The notes: generated by a model from the sequence alone, not told the origin. A stretch of DNA of 41,207 nucleotides from JAGOUU01 sp964609155 (GCA_964609155.1 CAZSRF010000021.1:1-41207), one strand, 5' to 3'. Positions 26,714 through 36,726 are shown, numbered from the stretch's first letter. Numbers and translations: made by a program.

Positions 26714-29700
26714 ATGCAAGATTCCATAAATGATTCTAATGATCAAGATCAGCAAGAACGTGCTGACTTTGTGAATAATTTAAATAAAATAATTTATAAT
26801 AATTTCAGTGGTAGCCAGGCTAATCAGGTTAACCAAGCTAAGCAATTTGAAATATTTGCTAAACATTATTATAAACTAGTGGCTATTGAAGATATTAAGC
26901 AACGTAGCTTAGATAATCTCTATGGAGCTGTTCTATCACACTGGAACCTCTTGGTGAACAGTGACAGTAATAAATCATACGTAAAAGTCTATAATCCAGA
27001 ATATGAAAAACATGGTTGGCATTCTGTTAATACAGTGATTGAGATTGTGCATCCTGATTTACCATTCTTGGTAGATTCGGTGACAAGAGCCATCGCACAT
27101 TTAAATTTAATTAGTTATTTGATGATTATCCCTGGTAGCGTAAAAATTACGAAAGATACAAATAATCAAGTTACAGATATTAAATTACCGGATTATGGTA
27201 AAAATAATACTTCAGATTTTGAAAGTATTATATATATAGAAGTGGATAAACAAACGGACAAAGAAGCATTACGCAATATAGAAGACTATCTACAAGAAAT
27301 CTTATCTGATATAAGAGTGGTTGTAAACGATTGGCAAAATATGCGTGATAAAGCATTTGCTATTAAACAAGAATTAGAGCAGGTTGGTAGTAATTATGAT
27401 GCTGCTGAAGTAAAAGAAGTTTCAGACTTTATTGAGTGGTTAGTTGATGACCATTTTACTTTTATAGGGTGCTGTGACTATATTTTTGTAAAAGATGTCA
27501 ACAGTAATAGTGAGATATTGCAATTTGTCGCACAGTCAGGTTACGGAATTTTGTCAAAATCTAGCAGATTTAAACTAGAGCAATGTTTTATCGGCTTGCC
27601 ACAAGATACAAGATCATTTACTACACGTGATGATTTGATAGTTATTACTAAGTCTAGTATGCAATCAACAGTACACAGAAATAGTTATTTAGACTATATT
27701 GCTGTTAAATTATTTGGTCCTGATGGATCTGTATTAGGAGAAAGAAGATTTTTAGGTTTATATACAGCTGTAACATATAATAGCTCTATTAGTAGCATTC
27801 CTTTTTTACGACGAAAAGCGAATAATATTTTTGTCAAAGCAAATTTATCTTTAAATACTCATGCTGGTAAAAACTTATTATATATTTTAGAAACCTTGCC
27901 GCGTGATGATTTCTTCCAAGCCCCTGAAGATGAGCTTTTGTCTATTGCTATTGGTATTATGCATATGCAAGAGCGTAAACAAGTTAAGTTGTTTATTCGT
28001 AAAGATATTTATGATAGGTTTTATTCTTGTTTGGTATATGTGCCACGGGAAGTGTTTAATTCTAGAAAGAGAGAAGAAATAAGCAATATATTATTAAATG
28101 GCTTACACGGATGTGATGTAAGTTTTTCTGTCTATTTTCCCGAGTCTGTTTTAACTCGAGTGCACTTTATTATACGTTTACCGCTGGGTGAAAAACCAGA
28201 TGCAATAATACCTATAAGAACTTTAGAAAATAAAATTATTGATGCTTGTCGTAGTTGGAAAGATGATCTTCAACAGTCTTTAATAGATGATTTAGGTGAA
28301 GAAAAAGCTAATAGTCTCTACCAAAAATATAGTGATGCTTTTTCAGCAAGTTATAGTGAGCTTTATTCACCTCGTAAAGCAGTTTTTGACATTATTCAAG
28401 TCGAAAAAGTATTGAATGGTGCTGAAATTACTATGAGTTTATACCGACCTCTTGAAGAACAAAATGGTAAGGTACGTCTTAAATTGTTTAACCACGCTAA
28501 ACCATTACCGTTATCAGAGGTTCTTCCTGTTTTAGAAAATATGGGAATGCGCGTATTTAGTGAAAACTCTAATTATATTAAAATTGGAAAAGATTATACA
28601 GAAGGATGTTTTCTCAATGACTTTGTTATGGAGCACACAACTGGAGAGACTATTGTAGTTGATAAGATTTCAGATAATTTTCAAGAAGGTTTTCTGATGG
28701 TCTGGAGAGGCCTTGCAGAAAGCGATAAATTTAATCAATTGATTATTGATGCAAATTTATCATGGCGCGAAGTAGCTATTTTAAGAGCATATTGTAAATA
28801 TTTTAGACAATTGGGTTTTACTTTCAGTGAGGCTTATATACAAGAAACTGTTTTAAATAATACTGAGATTGCAATTGATTTAATAGATTTATTTAAGACA
28901 AGACTATCACCTTGTATTGAACCTAATTTAGACTATGACCATGCTGATATCAAAGAAATTAAGATTAATAAAGAACAGCTAATAAAAAGCAGAATTTTAG
29001 AAGCTCTTGATAAAATAAGTAATCTTGATGAGGATAGAATCCTGCGAAGATTTTTAGATGTTATCAGTGCCACACTAAGAACTAACTTCTTTCAAAAAGA
29101 TAAAAATGGTAATTATAAAAATTATATTTCGTTCAAATTTAATCCATCATTGATACCAGATGTAGTGTTACCACTACCCATGTTTGAAATATTTGTTTAT
29201 TCAGCTCGTATTGAAGGTGTTCATTTAAGAGGAGCTAAAGTTGCACGGGGAGGGTTACGTTGGTCGGATCGTCGTGAGGATTTTAGAACAGAGGTTTTAG
29301 GGTTAATGAAGGCACAACAGGTCAAAAATGCTGTAATAGTTCCAGCTGGTGCAAAGGGTGGGTTTGTATGTAAACAGTTGCCACTGAATGGGAATCGTGA
29401 TGACATATCACAAGAAGTAATCGCTTGTTATTCTACTTTTATTAGAGGGTTATTAGATATAACAGATAATATTGTTAATGATCAAATTGTGCCACCAAGT
29501 GATGTCGTGCGTCATGATGAAGATGATCCCTATTTAGTCGTTGCAGCTGACAAAGGTACAGCTACCTTTTCTGACATTGCAAATAGTATATCAGAAGAAT
29601 ACGGTTTTTGGTTAGGTGATGCATTTGCCTCAGGCGGTAGTGTTGGTTATGATCATAAAAAAATGGGTATTACTGCGCGGGGAGCCTTTGAGTCAGTAAA

Positions 29701-31675
29701 ACGCCATTTTCATCAGTATAATATTAACGTTAATACCACAGACTTCACAGTAGTAGGTATCGGTGATATGTCTGGAGATGTGTTCGGTAATGGCCTGTTG
29801 TTGTCTAAGCATATAAAACTTGTAGCCGCTTTTAATCACATGCATATCTTCTTAGATCCAAATCCAGATACAGCAGTAAGTTTTGTTGAGCGTGAAAGAC
29901 TGTTTAATTTACCTAGATCTACATGGCAGGATTATAACGAAAAACTTATATCTAAAGGTGGTGGGGTATTTTCGCGCTTTGTTAAATCTATAAAATTATC
30001 AACAGAAATTAAAGAAGTGTTGGGTATAGATAAAGATGTAGTCTCCCTTATGCCTAATGACTTGATTAAAAAAATCTTAAAGGCACCAGTTGATTTACTA
30101 TGGAACGGAGGTATTGGTACTTACGTTAAAGCAACTTCAGAAACAGATGCTCAAGTAGGCGATAGAAGTAATGATACTGTTAGAATCAATGGTAATGAGT
30201 TACATTGTAAAGTTGTAGGAGAAGGTGGGAACCTTGGATTTACTCAATTAGGACGTGTAGAAGCTGCTTTAAACAAGATTTCTTTATTTACTGATTTTAT
30301 TGATAATTCAGCAGGAGTTGATTGTTCAGATCATGAGGTAAATATAAAAATCTTATTGAATCCGATTATAAAAGACGGTGACATGACTGTAAAACAACGT
30401 AATATTTTGTTAGAAAAAATGACAGATGAAGTCGCTCAATTAGTTTTAAATAATAATTATACGCAAGGGTACGCCATAAGCTTAGCGGCTAATCGTGCTG
30501 ATAAAACACTAGAAGAACATGCAAAATTTATTAGAGTGTTAGAGCGTGAAGGTTTATTAAATCGGGATTTAGAGTTTTTACCCAATGAGGATCAAATTAT
30601 AGAACGTAAGGCAAAAGACTTAGGTTTAACTAGACCAGAGATTGCTGTGTTAATGGCCTATAGCAAAATAGTTCTTAAACGTGAAATTTTAAACTCTGAT
30701 TTACCAGAAATGTCAGAAGAGGAAGTTGAATTTGCATTAGAATCAGCGTTTCCAGCTACCCTTTGTAAAGAATTTAGAGCTGCTATGCTACAACACAGAT
30801 TAAAACGTGAAATCATTGCAACGCAATTAAGTAATGAAATAATCAATACAATGGGATTAACATATGTTAAACGCTTGTCAGATGAAACAGGAGCTGTAAC
30901 AGCTGATATAGTGAGGGCTCATATTATTGCGCAAGATGTATTTGACAAAAATATTATCATGAATCAAGTATTTAATCATTCAGATAAAATTAATGCTGAA
31001 TTGTCTATGGATATTTTATTCGAATTTGTAAGATTGATTCGTAGAAGTACACGCTGGTTATTACGTAACTATCGTGCTGGATTAGATATAAACAAACTAG
31101 TAGAGTATCATAAACCTCTAGTTCATGAGCTTTGGTCAAGCCTTGTAGATGTAGTAACTGGTAATGAAAAAGATACCACTGAAAACTTAAAAGGCAAGTA
31201 TATTGAAGCAGGAATGGAACCGGTTTTGGCGAATAAAATGGCCTATATTAGACTGCTTTATTCTGCAATGGATGTAACATACATAGCATCTAATTATAAT
31301 TCGCCTCTAAGCCATGTAGCGAGTTTATATTATGCAGTAGGTGAGCGTTTATTTTTAAGCATGTTCCGTGATCAAATTAATTCTAATCCAGTAGATGATA
31401 ATTGGGATGCTTTGGCACGAGCTGCTATTAGAGATGATATCGATTACTATCAAAGAGAGATCACTACAGGTATCTTAAATGCTAAAAACTTACCAGAAGA
31501 TTTAGAAGAGCGTTTAAATAAATGGGAAGAATTATGCACGCCGATGATTAATAGGTGGAATCTTATGCTAGTAGAGTTGAAGGCTACAAAGTCTAAAGAA
31601 TTTACTGTTTTTTCAGTAGCATTGCGTGAATTATTTGATTTGGCACAGTCAACAAGAAAAATTCTAGATAATTAA
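26714..31675 (+). CDS. gdhB: NAD-specific glutamate dehydrogenase, large (180 kDa) class
   Basis: Catabolic NAD-dependent glutamate dehydrogenase (glutamate to 2-oxoglutarate + ammonia), of the L_180 class known from Streptomyces and Pseudomonas. It has 1653 residues, the expected size. Long N-terminal regulatory regions with ACT-like folds occupy about 1-720. The catalytic core starts near 840 with GGLRWSDRREDFRTEVLGL, then PAGAKGGF with the catalytic Lys. The NAD-binding fold contains VGIGDMSGDVFGNG and FLDPNPD. A C-terminal helical domain ends at 1653. AAGG precedes the ATG. pyrD follows immediately. It feeds glutamate carbon into the TCA cycle, suggesting amino-acid-based growth. Confidence 0.95.
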   Translation: MQDSINDSNDQDQQERADFVNNLNKIIYNNFSGSQANQVNQAKQFEIFAKHYYKLVAIEDIKQRSLDNLYGAVLSHWNLLVNSDSNKSYVKVYNPEYEKHGWHSVNTVIEIVHPDLPFLVDSVTRAIAHLNLISYLMIIPGSVKITKDTNNQVTDIKLPDYGKNNTSDFESIIYIEVDKQTDKEALRNIEDYLQEILSDIRVVVNDWQNMRDKAFAIKQELEQVGSNYDAAEVKEVSDFIEWLVDDHFTFIGCCDYIFVKDVNSNSEILQFVAQSGYGILSKSSRFKLEQCFIGLPQDTRSFTTRDDLIVITKSSMQSTVHRNSYLDYIAVKLFGPDGSVLGERRFLGLYTAVTYNSSISSIPFLRRKANNIFVKANLSLNTHAGKNLLYILETLPRDDFFQAPEDELLSIAIGIMHMQERKQVKLFIRKDIYDRFYSCLVYVPREVFNSRKREEISNILLNGLHGCDVSFSVYFPESVLTRVHFIIRLPLGEKPDAIIPIRTLENKIIDACRSWKDDLQQSLIDDLGEEKANSLYQKYSDAFSASYSELYSPRKAVFDIIQVEKVLNGAEITMSLYRPLEEQNGKVRLKLFNHAKPLPLSEVLPVLENMGMRVFSENSNYIKIGKDYTEGCFLNDFVMEHTTGETIVVDKISDNFQEGFLMVWRGLAESDKFNQLIIDANLSWREVAILRAYCKYFRQLGFTFSEAYIQETVLNNTEIAIDLIDLFKTRLSPCIEPNLDYDHADIKEIKINKEQLIKSRILEALDKISNLDEDRILRRFLDVISATLRTNFFQKDKNGNYKNYISFKFNPSLIPDVVLPLPMFEIFVYSARIEGVHLRGAKVARGGLRWSDRREDFRTEVLGLMKAQQVKNAVIVPAGAKGGFVCKQLPLNGNRDDISQEVIACYSTFIRGLLDITDNIVNDQIVPPSDVVRHDEDDPYLVVAADKGTATFSDIANSISEEYGFWLGDAFASGGSVGYDHKKMGITARGAFESVKRHFHQYNINVNTTDFTVVGIGDMSGDVFGNGLLLSKHIKLVAAFNHMHIFLDPNPDTAVSFVERERLFNLPRSTWQDYNEKLISKGGGVFSRFVKSIKLSTEIKEVLGIDKDVVSLMPNDLIKKILKAPVDLLWNGGIGTYVKATSETDAQVGDRSNDTVRINGNELHCKVVGEGGNLGFTQLGRVEAALNKISLFTDFIDNSAGVDCSDHEVNIKILLNPIIKDGDMTVKQRNILLEKMTDEVAQLVLNNNYTQGYAISLAANRADKTLEEHAKFIRVLEREGLLNRDLEFLPNEDQIIERKAKDLGLTRPEIAVLMAYSKIVLKREILNSDLPEMSEEEVEFALESAFPATLCKEFRAAMLQHRLKREIIATQLSNEIINTMGLTYVKRLSDETGAVTADIVRAHIIAQDVFDKNIIMNQVFNHSDKINAELSMDILFEFVRLIRRSTRWLLRNYRAGLDINKLVEYHKPLVHELWSSLVDVVTGNEKDTTENLKGKYIEAGMEPVLANKMAYIRLLYSAMDVTYIASNYNSPLSHVASLYYAVGERLFLSMFRDQINSNPVDDNWDALARAAIRDDIDYYQREITTGILNAKNLPEDLEERLNKWEELCTPMINRWNLMLVELKATKSKEFTVFSVALRELFDLAQSTRKILDN

Positions 31676-31687
31676 TTGTGTTGCCAA

Positions 31688-32770
31688 ATGTTGTATAAAA
31701 TATATAAAAAAATAATATTTTTATTAGAACCAGAAAAAGCACATAAAGTAACATTAGCATGCTTAAAAATATTAAGTAAATTACATTTACTACGATTTTT
31801 TGGCATGCTTTATGGGACTAAAAAAAATAATGTTGCTTTAAGACTTCATAATTCTTTAGATCAAAGCTGCCAAAATAATTTAATTTTTAAAAACAGATTA
31901 GGTTTAGCAGCTGGGCTCGATAAAAATGGTGATTATTTGATTGCTTTATGTGATCTTGGGTTTGGTTTTATTGAAGTAGGTACAGTTACTCCTAAACTTC
32001 AAACGGGTAATCCAAAACCAAGATTATTTAGATTACCTAAAGAAAGGGCTATCATTAATCGAATGGGTTTTAATAACAAGGGGATTGATTACTTATTAAA
32101 AAGAGTAGAGGAATCTAAACCATACTTAATTAAACATAATACTATTTTAGGTATAAACATTGGGAAAAATGCTACTACTTCTATAGAAGAAGCTGCCAAC
32201 GACTATCTTATATGCTTTGAGAAATCTTATAAACTTGCAGATTATATCTGTATTAATATATCCTCACCTAATACTGCAAATTTGCGACAACTGCAGAACA
32301 CGGAATATTTAGATAATCTATTGATGCTATTAAAACATAAACAGTTGGAGTTAGAAGAGAAAAGTAAAAAATATACACCAATAGCATTAAAAATTGCTCC
32401 TGACTTAAATTCTGAAGAAGTCACAGATATATGTGACTTAATTATAAAATATAAAATTGATATCTTGATTGCTACAAATACTACTAATGAACATGATTTA
32501 TTATATGATAAAAATAATATTAAAATCGCAGGTGGATTAAGCGGATGGCCATTGTATGAGAAGTCAAATCAAGTTCTAACACAAGTAATTAGCTCTCTTA
32601 GACAAAGTGAACATAAAAAAAATATTATTATTATTGCTGTAGGTGGTATAGAATCAGGCGAAGACGCTAAATATAAACTAGATTTAGGTGCTGATTTGGT
32701 TCAGGTTTATACAGGATTAATTTATAAAGGCCCAGGTTTAATTAAGCAGATACTTTCAATTGTTAAATAA
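31688..32770 (+). CDS. pyrD: Dihydroorotate dehydrogenase (quinone), class 2
   Basis: Fourth step of pyrimidine synthesis, dihydroorotate to orotate, passing electrons to the membrane quinone. It has 360 residues from ATG at 31688. A TTG at 31676, directly after the glutamate dehydrogenase stop, would add four residues, but the ATG aligns with the start of E. coli PyrD (M-x-Y...LxPExAH). The N-terminal amphipathic membrane-binding helix pair is present. NRMGFNN, GINIGKN and NISSPNTANLRQLQ match the class; the Ser in NISSPNT is the class 2 catalytic base. The FMN-phosphate region VGGIESGEDA is intact. There is no good ribosome-binding site, so it probably depends on coupling to the upstream gene. 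Confidence 0.95.
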   Translation: MLYKIYKKIIFLLEPEKAHKVTLACLKILSKLHLLRFFGMLYGTKKNNVALRLHNSLDQSCQNNLIFKNRLGLAAGLDKNGDYLIALCDLGFGFIEVGTVTPKLQTGNPKPRLFRLPKERAIINRMGFNNKGIDYLLKRVEESKPYLIKHNTILGINIGKNATTSIEEAANDYLICFEKSYKLADYICINISSPNTANLRQLQNTEYLDNLLMLLKHKQLELEEKSKKYTPIALKIAPDLNSEEVTDICDLIIKYKIDILIATNTTNEHDLLYDKNNIKIAGGLSGWPLYEKSNQVLTQVISSLRQSEHKKNIIIIAVGGIESGEDAKYKLDLGADLVQVYTGLIYKGPGLIKQILSIVK

Positions 32771-32849
32771 ATAACAACTTGGATTTTAAGAGTTTATTTT
32801 AGCTCCAATCAAAAAACTCATTCAATTTTATGATGAAGTCTGCACAGAA

Positions 32850-34733
32850 CTATCGATGAGGCCTAGGTGGTGGTGGTGGCGGCGTACCAGGTGGATCGCT
32901 TGAACCACCTGGTGCTAGCTCTACTCTAGGTCTTAAAGCACGACCATCACTACCACCACCAAAAGATGGACCGTCAGGCGCACCCATCGCATGAGCATGC
33001 GACAATACACCTTTGACCACACCAGGGGTTCCATACTTTGTCTTATAAGCCTCATAATATTTTTCTCTTCTTGACACTGGCGATCTAATACTACCTGAGG
33101 GTGCATTCATATGAGTTTGCCAAGCTTGCAGTGCTTGTCTAAACTCATATAGAGTGCTAGCGGGATTATCAAGCACCTTATTAAAATCAATTAAAGCAGT
33201 TTTTGTTTTGTCAGTGAAGTGTTTGGAAAGAGAAGAACTTTTATGTGCACTAATAACGTCCATCCATTTTGCTTCTTCTGCAAAGTCAGGAACACATATT
33301 TGTACTAACTGATTTCTAAGCTTTGTATTTCCGTGTAATGATTTAAATACTTCTTGGAAAAGTTCTTGAGATCCTTTACTAAGAATTAAACGCGCAATAT
33401 ATGTCACTGCTGTAATATTATCCACACCTCGCAGTTCTGGAAAAAATGGGCCTAAAGCCCTGCCAAAATTATATCCGTTTTGGTCTTTATCTTTCGGTAG
33501 CGAGGAATATTCTTTCAATATTTCTAATAAATATCTTATCTTTAAGTCCTCAATCACGATTGGTAACTGTGGTCTTTCAAGTGGATGGGAATCCAGCATT
33601 TTTCTAGCTATTGGTAAATCCAACCTTAAGTCTTGAGTTAATACCATACCTGCAGAAAAAATATCAGATTCCGGGGTTTGTATACCCAATCTTTGTGCTT
33701 CTGGCGCCATATAACTTGGCGTACCACTGTCGCTGCGAATGCTTTTGGCCGTATCGATGGGTATTGTTAATCCTAAATCTACTATATTTACATCGTACGC
33801 AGAGTAACGACCGTCGCGAATAATATTGCCCATCGTATTCCCACCTTTGATATCCCGATGAACAAATCCCTTACTATGTATTCTATATAACTGCTGACAG
33901 AATGCTATTGCTAAACCAAGGGAATCCTTTTGTGAAGATGCATGCATTGGAGCAACTGTTCTACTTGCTTCGCTCACTAACTTCATAGCGGCTTCACCTA
34001 AAGCGCTTCTTCCCAATGGAGTAGCCACAACCTTCTGCCATCCATGCCAATCTAGAGGTGTCTCCCACCCCATAGAACGAAATCTTGTAAATGCGTCATC
34101 AATAATTTTTTTCGATGAAGCATCTTTCCGAAGATGATTTATTACTTCAAGAAAACTTGGCTTAGGGTCACGAATTTCAGCTAGGTTACGTCCTTGATGG
34201 TATGGCTGCACAATATACGCCTTACGACTATAGGGACCTCCAGGTAGAGTGGTTTCTGCAACACCATGGCTTAGCAATTTTCCAAACAGACGGAGACTCT
34301 CTGATTCCCTAGTATATTCTGGGCTAACTGCTGAGGTCTTGATTGCAACTGTGACTGGGGGGTAGGCATCAGGAGGTATAGGCCAGCGTAAACCCATGCG
34401 GACACTACCAAAAGAACCCCTGCCAAGATACGCTCCTTCATGAGTACGACCCATAGCTGTTATGCCGTCAGGAGAAATTACAAAAGAATGTCTTATACCA
34501 TGCATCCCAGGACGTATAAAACCTCTTTCCCCGTTAGGCCATATCCCCATTTTATGCTTTTTAATGATAATGTTACTAAACTTGCCTGACTCGTCTGTAC
34601 TAATATTGATGCCAGGTCCAAAGTGATCATGCAGGGTATGTCTTAGCTCCTTGAGGCTAAGGTGTTGCGAAGAAAGAAATTTCTCATAAATGTCGGTTAT
34701 TTTTTTCAGCTCGCTAGGGTCAACATCAAGCAT
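32850..34733 (-). CDS. Eukaryotic-like Ser/Thr protein kinase with Gly/Pro-rich tail
   Basis: Protein of 627 residues, no signal peptide or membrane segment. An N-terminal region of about 100 residues is unrecognised. The kinase domain follows: glycine loop GRGSFGSV (about 104-111), VAIK lysine (132), a Glu candidate for helix C (144 or 146), HRDIKGGN (292-299), DLG in place of DFG (319-321), APE (343-345) and D357. About 70 extra residues sit between beta-5 and the catalytic loop. A helical C-terminal region follows (about 390-540). The tail has FGGGSDGRALRPR and a run of prolines. The start is ATG at 34733 with TAGGA six bases before it; a TTG at 34739 is less likely. Cytosolic kinases of this style in intracellular bacteria are often host-directed effectors, but no secretion signal is proven. 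Confidence 0.85.
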   Translation of the reverse strand: MLDVDPSELKKITDIYEKFLSSQHLSLKELRHTLHDHFGPGINISTDESGKFSNIIIKKHKMGIWPNGERGFIRPGMHGIRHSFVISPDGITAMGRTHEGAYLGRGSFGSVRMGLRWPIPPDAYPPVTVAIKTSAVSPEYTRESESLRLFGKLLSHGVAETTLPGGPYSRKAYIVQPYHQGRNLAEIRDPKPSFLEVINHLRKDASSKKIIDDAFTRFRSMGWETPLDWHGWQKVVATPLGRSALGEAAMKLVSEASRTVAPMHASSQKDSLGLAIAFCQQLYRIHSKGFVHRDIKGGNTMGNIIRDGRYSAYDVNIVDLGLTIPIDTAKSIRSDSGTPSYMAPEAQRLGIQTPESDIFSAGMVLTQDLRLDLPIARKMLDSHPLERPQLPIVIEDLKIRYLLEILKEYSSLPKDKDQNGYNFGRALGPFFPELRGVDNITAVTYIARLILSKGSQELFQEVFKSLHGNTKLRNQLVQICVPDFAEEAKWMDVISAHKSSSLSKHFTDKTKTALIDFNKVLDNPASTLYEFRQALQAWQTHMNAPSGSIRSPVSRREKYYEAYKTKYGTPGVVKGVLSHAHAMGAPDGPSFGGGSDGRALRPRVELAPGGSSDPPGTPPPPPPRPHR

Positions 34734-34739
34734 TTCCAA

Positions 34740-34744
34740 TCCTA
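34740..34744 (-). promoter_or_regulatory. Ribosome-binding site deciding the kinase start
   Basis: TAGGA on the minus strand ends six bases before the ATG at 34733. The TTG at 34739 would have no spacer from it, which favours the ATG. Confidence 0.6.
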
Positions 34745-34750
34745 ATAATA

Positions 34751-34759
34751 TGTTATACT
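34751..34759 (+). promoter_or_regulatory. Extended -10 promoter for the ankyrin gene
   Basis: TG-T-TATACT is a good extended -10 element without an evident -35 box. Transcription would begin near 34766, giving a 60-base leader with AGGTGGG before the ATG at 34829. On the opposite strand a weak TTGCTA/TATTCT pair, 17 bases apart, could serve the kinase gene. Confidence 0.45.
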
Positions 34760-34828
34760 CTCAGAATAGGTTATAAAAAAGAAGATAGCAAACTTAATAA
34801 ACGTAATAACAATTAGTTAGGTGGGTTT

Positions 34829-35308
34829 ATGTCAAGATCATTTGGGGAATTTACTACTCATCCAGCTATGGTATATGTTTGTGAAGAAAACATCCAAGAG
34901 TTAGAAAAATATTTATCAACAGGTGATCCAAATTTTATAGACATAACTGGCTCGACCCTGCTAATGTGGGCTGCAATAACTTCGAAAACACGAAGTCTTG
35001 CCTGCTTGTTAAAACACCCTGCTTGCAATCCTAACCTATTTAATGAACGGTTTAATACAGCTCTAATGCTTGCTATAGAAGCAAAATCTGTAGAATGCGT
35101 CGAGCTGCTTTGTAAAGATCCACGGACGACCTTGCACACTCTAGTCGGACCCAACAAAATCCCCTTGACTCCTTTGGAAAGAGCTCAACAACTTCTAACT
35201 GATCCTGATGCTTCCGAGGGAGATAAAGAAAATGCTCGTGAAATTATCGAAATGTTACAAATGAGTATTACACGGGAAACAACAAAATATTCACCATCGC
35301 CGAAATAA
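34829..35308 (+). CDS. Small ankyrin-repeat protein
   Basis: Protein of 159 residues made almost wholly of ankyrin-type helix pairs. A first capping unit covers about 13-38 (VYVCEENIQELEKYL then DPNFID). A full repeat covers 41-72 (GSTLLMWAAITSK...LLKHPACNPNLFN) and a second 75-105 (NTALMLAIEAKSVECVELL). A partial third begins PLTPLERAQQLL. The C-terminal 25 residues are charged and Ser/Thr-rich. Ankyrin repeats bind proteins and have no catalytic activity. AGGTGGG lies before the ATG. It is divergent from the kinase gene, with 95 bases between. Such proteins are common effectors in host-associated bacteria; that role is inference here. Confidence 0.82.
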   Translation: MSRSFGEFTTHPAMVYVCEENIQELEKYLSTGDPNFIDITGSTLLMWAAITSKTRSLACLLKHPACNPNLFNERFNTALMLAIEAKSVECVELLCKDPRTTLHTLVGPNKIPLTPLERAQQLLTDPDASEGDKENAREIIEMLQMSITRETTKYSPSPK

Positions 35309-35414
35309 ATTTATTGATTTGTAACTCTAATTTGAATTATCAGAAAAAACTCCTTACCAAGAAGATGTTTCAAAAAAAATGATGTTAATAAGGGACATAT
35401 ACAAAATCCTGTTT

Positions 35415-35430
35415 ACTATCATGAGATAGT
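35415..35430. terminator. Small hairpin between convergent ankyrin and unknown genes
   Basis: ACTATC-ATGA-GATAGT forms a 6-bp stem with a 4-nt loop in the 185-bp spacer between the two gene ends. No long T-run follows on either strand, so termination is only suggested by position. Confidence 0.3.
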
Positions 35431-35493
35431 TATACAAAGATTGAAACGATGTCTGTGAATCTCACATTTCAGTTGTATAATAAATAATAAATT

Positions 35494-36279
35494 TTAAGGG
35501 TTTATTTTGGAATCAAAATTCAAGATAAGATCTTCGAGTTCTTTAATAGAGTTTAATCTTAATTCTGTGCATAATATTAAATAATTTATATTATGATAGT
35601 CTTCATATGATTTGTTCTTGTCATCTGGCAGAACAAGTTTAATCGTAGCTTTAGCTATATCTAAAAAATGTACCCCTTCAGATCGATTAGGTTGTTCTAA
35701 ATGTTTTAATGATATGTAACTGGCAACATAGCTAGTCATAGATAATAATATTACCCAGTAATTTGAGGTTTTTTTAGATGATAACGTTGCAATCATTTCT
35801 TGTACTGCTTCTTTGAATAATCTAAATGCAGTCAGAAATAGTTCTTTTGAACAGCTTTTTTCGTTATTACCATCATTATTGGTATAGTCAGATAGAATGT
35901 TCAATAATAATATAAAATAAGACTTAGTGATATAAGGGTTAAGTCTATGTATTGCAAAGACAATAAATTGCTTCTCTAGAGTGATATATTCAATCAGTTC
36001 TTCAAATGTCTTGCACTTCTGTGTTTCTATAAGAAACAGATTATAATAATACAACTGTATCGCTATGTTTTTTAATTGTTTTTCCTCTAGTTTAGCTTGA
36101 ATCGGCGCTTGTAGTATCTTTTTGCTAAACCCAGTCACAAATTCTAGTATCAGAGTAAGTTCTTTTGGCTTAATACCAGCCCAAGAGTCTTGGTTAATGA
36201 CCTTAAGCATGATGTCTCTTGTTATAGGCCACTTCTGTTTCCAGCTGCGATTATTGTAAAGATAGTTATCATTTAACAT
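35494..36279 (-). CDS. Unknown helical protein
   Basis: Protein of 261 residues that I do not recognise. It is predicted to be mostly alpha-helical, with many Leu/Ile heptad-like patches (for example IELTLILEFVTGFSKKI-like segments near 43-56 and ITKSYFILLLNIL near 117-129). There is no signal peptide and no clear membrane span. One segment near 172-190 (NYWVILLSMTSYVASYISL) is moderately hydrophobic. AGGA lies eight bases before the ATG. The base use is as AT-rich as the core genes, unlike the kinase and the 582-residue protein beside it. It is divergent from the two-gene operon at 36355. Confidence 0.7.
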   Translation of the reverse strand: MLNDNYLYNNRSWKQKWPITRDIMLKVINQDSWAGIKPKELTLILEFVTGFSKKILQAPIQAKLEEKQLKNIAIQLYYYNLFLIETQKCKTFEELIEYITLEKQFIVFAIHRLNPYITKSYFILLLNILSDYTNNDGNNEKSCSKELFLTAFRLFKEAVQEMIATLSSKKTSNYWVILLSMTSYVASYISLKHLEQPNRSEGVHFLDIAKATIKLVLPDDKNKSYEDYHNINYLILCTELRLNSIKELEDLILNFDSKINP

Positions 36280-36308
36280 GTTAGTTTCCTAATTTTTTTT
36301 GAAAGCAG

Positions 36309-36317
36309 TGCTATAAT
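36309..36317 (+). promoter_or_regulatory. Extended -10 promoter of the 36355-38475 operon
   Basis: TG-C-TATAAT is a perfect extended -10 sequence with no evident -35 box. Transcription would begin near 36324, about 30 bases before the ATG at 36355. GGAG lies 11 bases before that ATG. Confidence 0.5.
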
Positions 36318-36354
36318 AAAAAGTGTAGACTAATTTAATGGAGATTTTAATACG

Positions 36355-36717
36355 ATGGATCCAGATCTTGTCAAGGCATTAAATACGTTACTATTCCCTA
36401 CTGGTACTGCAGCTGAGATCATTGAGGTTGCAAAAGGTAAAGTGGATGAAGTAGTTGGGGTTCTAAGTAAGTCTAGCATGGGATTCGCAGCGGGTTCTAC
36501 GGGTATAAAGCATGTTCCAGGGGTTGTAGGCCATTTGGATAATCCTCTATTAGCTCTTGGTATGGCAGGAGGCGCTTTATCGATAATAGGTAACTTATTT
36601 GGGATAATTCGTCAAATAGGAGCTGCAACGACGACGGAACAAATTAAAAAACTCTTGGCCCCTCAGTTAGAAGAAATGGGCAAAATGGTCCATGCAGATG
36701 CTTCGCGGTTAGGATGA
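36355..36717 (+). CDS. Small unknown protein with a Gly-rich hydrophobic segment
   Basis: Protein of 120 residues, not recognised. An N-terminal helix (VKALNTLLFPTGTAAEIIEVAK) is followed by a Gly-rich stretch and a hydrophobic segment at about 63-88 (NPLLALGMAGGALSIIGNLF) that could enter a membrane. It ends in an amphipathic helix (TTEQIKKLLAPQLEEM). The gene lies nine bases upstream of the 582-residue protein gene, and the two share a promoter, so the products probably act together. It could be a partner or chaperone of the larger protein; nothing in the sequence proves this. Confidence 0.72.
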   Translation: MDPDLVKALNTLLFPTGTAAEIIEVAKGKVDEVVGVLSKSSMGFAAGSTGIKHVPGVVGHLDNPLLALGMAGGALSIIGNLFGIIRQIGAATTTEQIKKLLAPQLEEMGKMVHADASRLG

Positions 36718-36726
36718 CCAGGCATT

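Noticed and set aside
34858..35157. Minus-strand 99-codon open frame under the ankyrin gene
   Set aside because: It lies wholly inside the ankyrin gene, which has a good ribosome-binding site and a recognisable repeat structure; the antisense frame has neither.
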